Shown here: positions 63,928-64,000 of the stretch, piece after piece
Layout: the number at the start of each line of letters is the position of its first letter
Numbering within the stretch: position 1 is the stretch's first letter
Assembly (NCBI RefSeq): GCF_026016325.1
Contig: NZ_CP087203.1
Span: 5,456,001 to 5,520,000 of the forward strand
From: Pseudomonas sp. B21-056
GTDB lineage: Bacteria > Pseudomonadota > Gammaproteobacteria > Pseudomonadales > Pseudomonadaceae
DNA: 64,000 nucleotides
Reading direction: 5' to 3'
Notes under the pieces: model-generated
What the model saw: the letters and a program-made list of their open reading frames with translations, nothing else
Database searches by the model: none
What the model was told of the DNA's origin: nothing
Made by a program: the position numbers and the translations under genes

Positions 63928-63956
63928 AAAAAAGGGAGACCCGTCGGCCTCCCCTT
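63928..63956 (-). terminator. Rho-independent terminator for a minus-strand gene beyond the window
   Basis: Read on the minus strand, AAGGGGAGGCCGACGGGTCT and CCCTTTTTTA give a GC-rich hairpin (GGGAG...CTCCC with GG/CC) followed by a run of T. It would end a transcript entering from the right; that gene is not in the window. Confidence 0.75.
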
Positions 63957-64000
63957 GAGAACTTCGTCCGTGCTCGACGCTTTTGACGTCGGCTCACCTC

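Noticed and set aside
63961..64000. 3' end of a minus-strand gene at the right edge
   Set aside because: A TGA at about 63994-63996 could be its stop, but too few bases remain to support a coding frame.

Overview
This is a 64 kb chromosomal stretch of a fluorescent Pseudomonas (P. fluorescens complex). The evidence is the high GC, the Pseudomonas-style gene order (cstA, radA, mscL, fpr, LuxR solo, rlmG, cioAB), and many dispersed palindromic intergenic repeats of the kind typical of this group. No rRNA, tRNA, prophage or CRISPR was seen. Most of the window is core genome with small accessory insertions.

Layout. 1-13.4 kb: the start of cstA (cut by the window edge), a PilZ protein, radA, periplasmic catalase katB with its ankyrin partner ankB, mscL, a ferredoxin-NADP reductase, an unpaired LuxR regulator, rlmG, an AT-richer toxin-antitoxin module (unusual antitoxin plus GNAT toxin), and the cyanide-insensitive oxidase operon cioAB with a 54-residue third gene and a perfect ANR/FNR box upstream. 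13.9-20.8 kb: an MFS exporter, a three-subunit molybdenum aldehyde/xanthine-type dehydrogenase, a higBA module behind two abutting palindromes, a DJ-1-like protein lacking the usual cysteine, and a small secreted protein. 21-29.4 kb: a purine permease overlapping trmA, then a quinate/shikimate block (aroQ, aroE, quiC, a TetR regulator and an MFS transporter). Two sites in that block resemble the PcaR operator, which suggests coupling to the protocatechuate/beta-ketoadipate pathway. 29.5-46 kb: EamA exporters, an IclR regulator, a zinc peptidase, hydrolases, tesB, a deacetylase-like enzyme, a flavoprotein, an intact IS4-type insertion sequence inside a palindromic repeat, rhlE, an exonuclease, a NYN-domain protein and membrane proteins. 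46-57.4 kb: a two-partner secretion system, with a 2233-residue adhesin-like TpsA carrying 14 tandem YDG repeats and its TpsB transporter, facing a NarL-type two-component pair. 57.4-64 kb: a Fic protein, the HrpB helicase, a lipoprotein, a cation efflux protein and a Q-rich secreted protein.

How parts fit. KatB and AnkB form a peroxide-defence pair. CioAB plus the small protein make a cyanide-resistant terminal oxidase, likely under ANR. AroQ, AroE and QuiC convert quinate/shikimate intermediates to protocatechuate. TpsA is exported by TpsB, and the divergent response regulator/kinase pair is the obvious candidate controller. Palindromic repeats occupy most gaps between convergent genes and probably serve as bidirectional transcription ends. 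The convergent gap beside the GNAT toxin module lacks one, which fits a later insertion.
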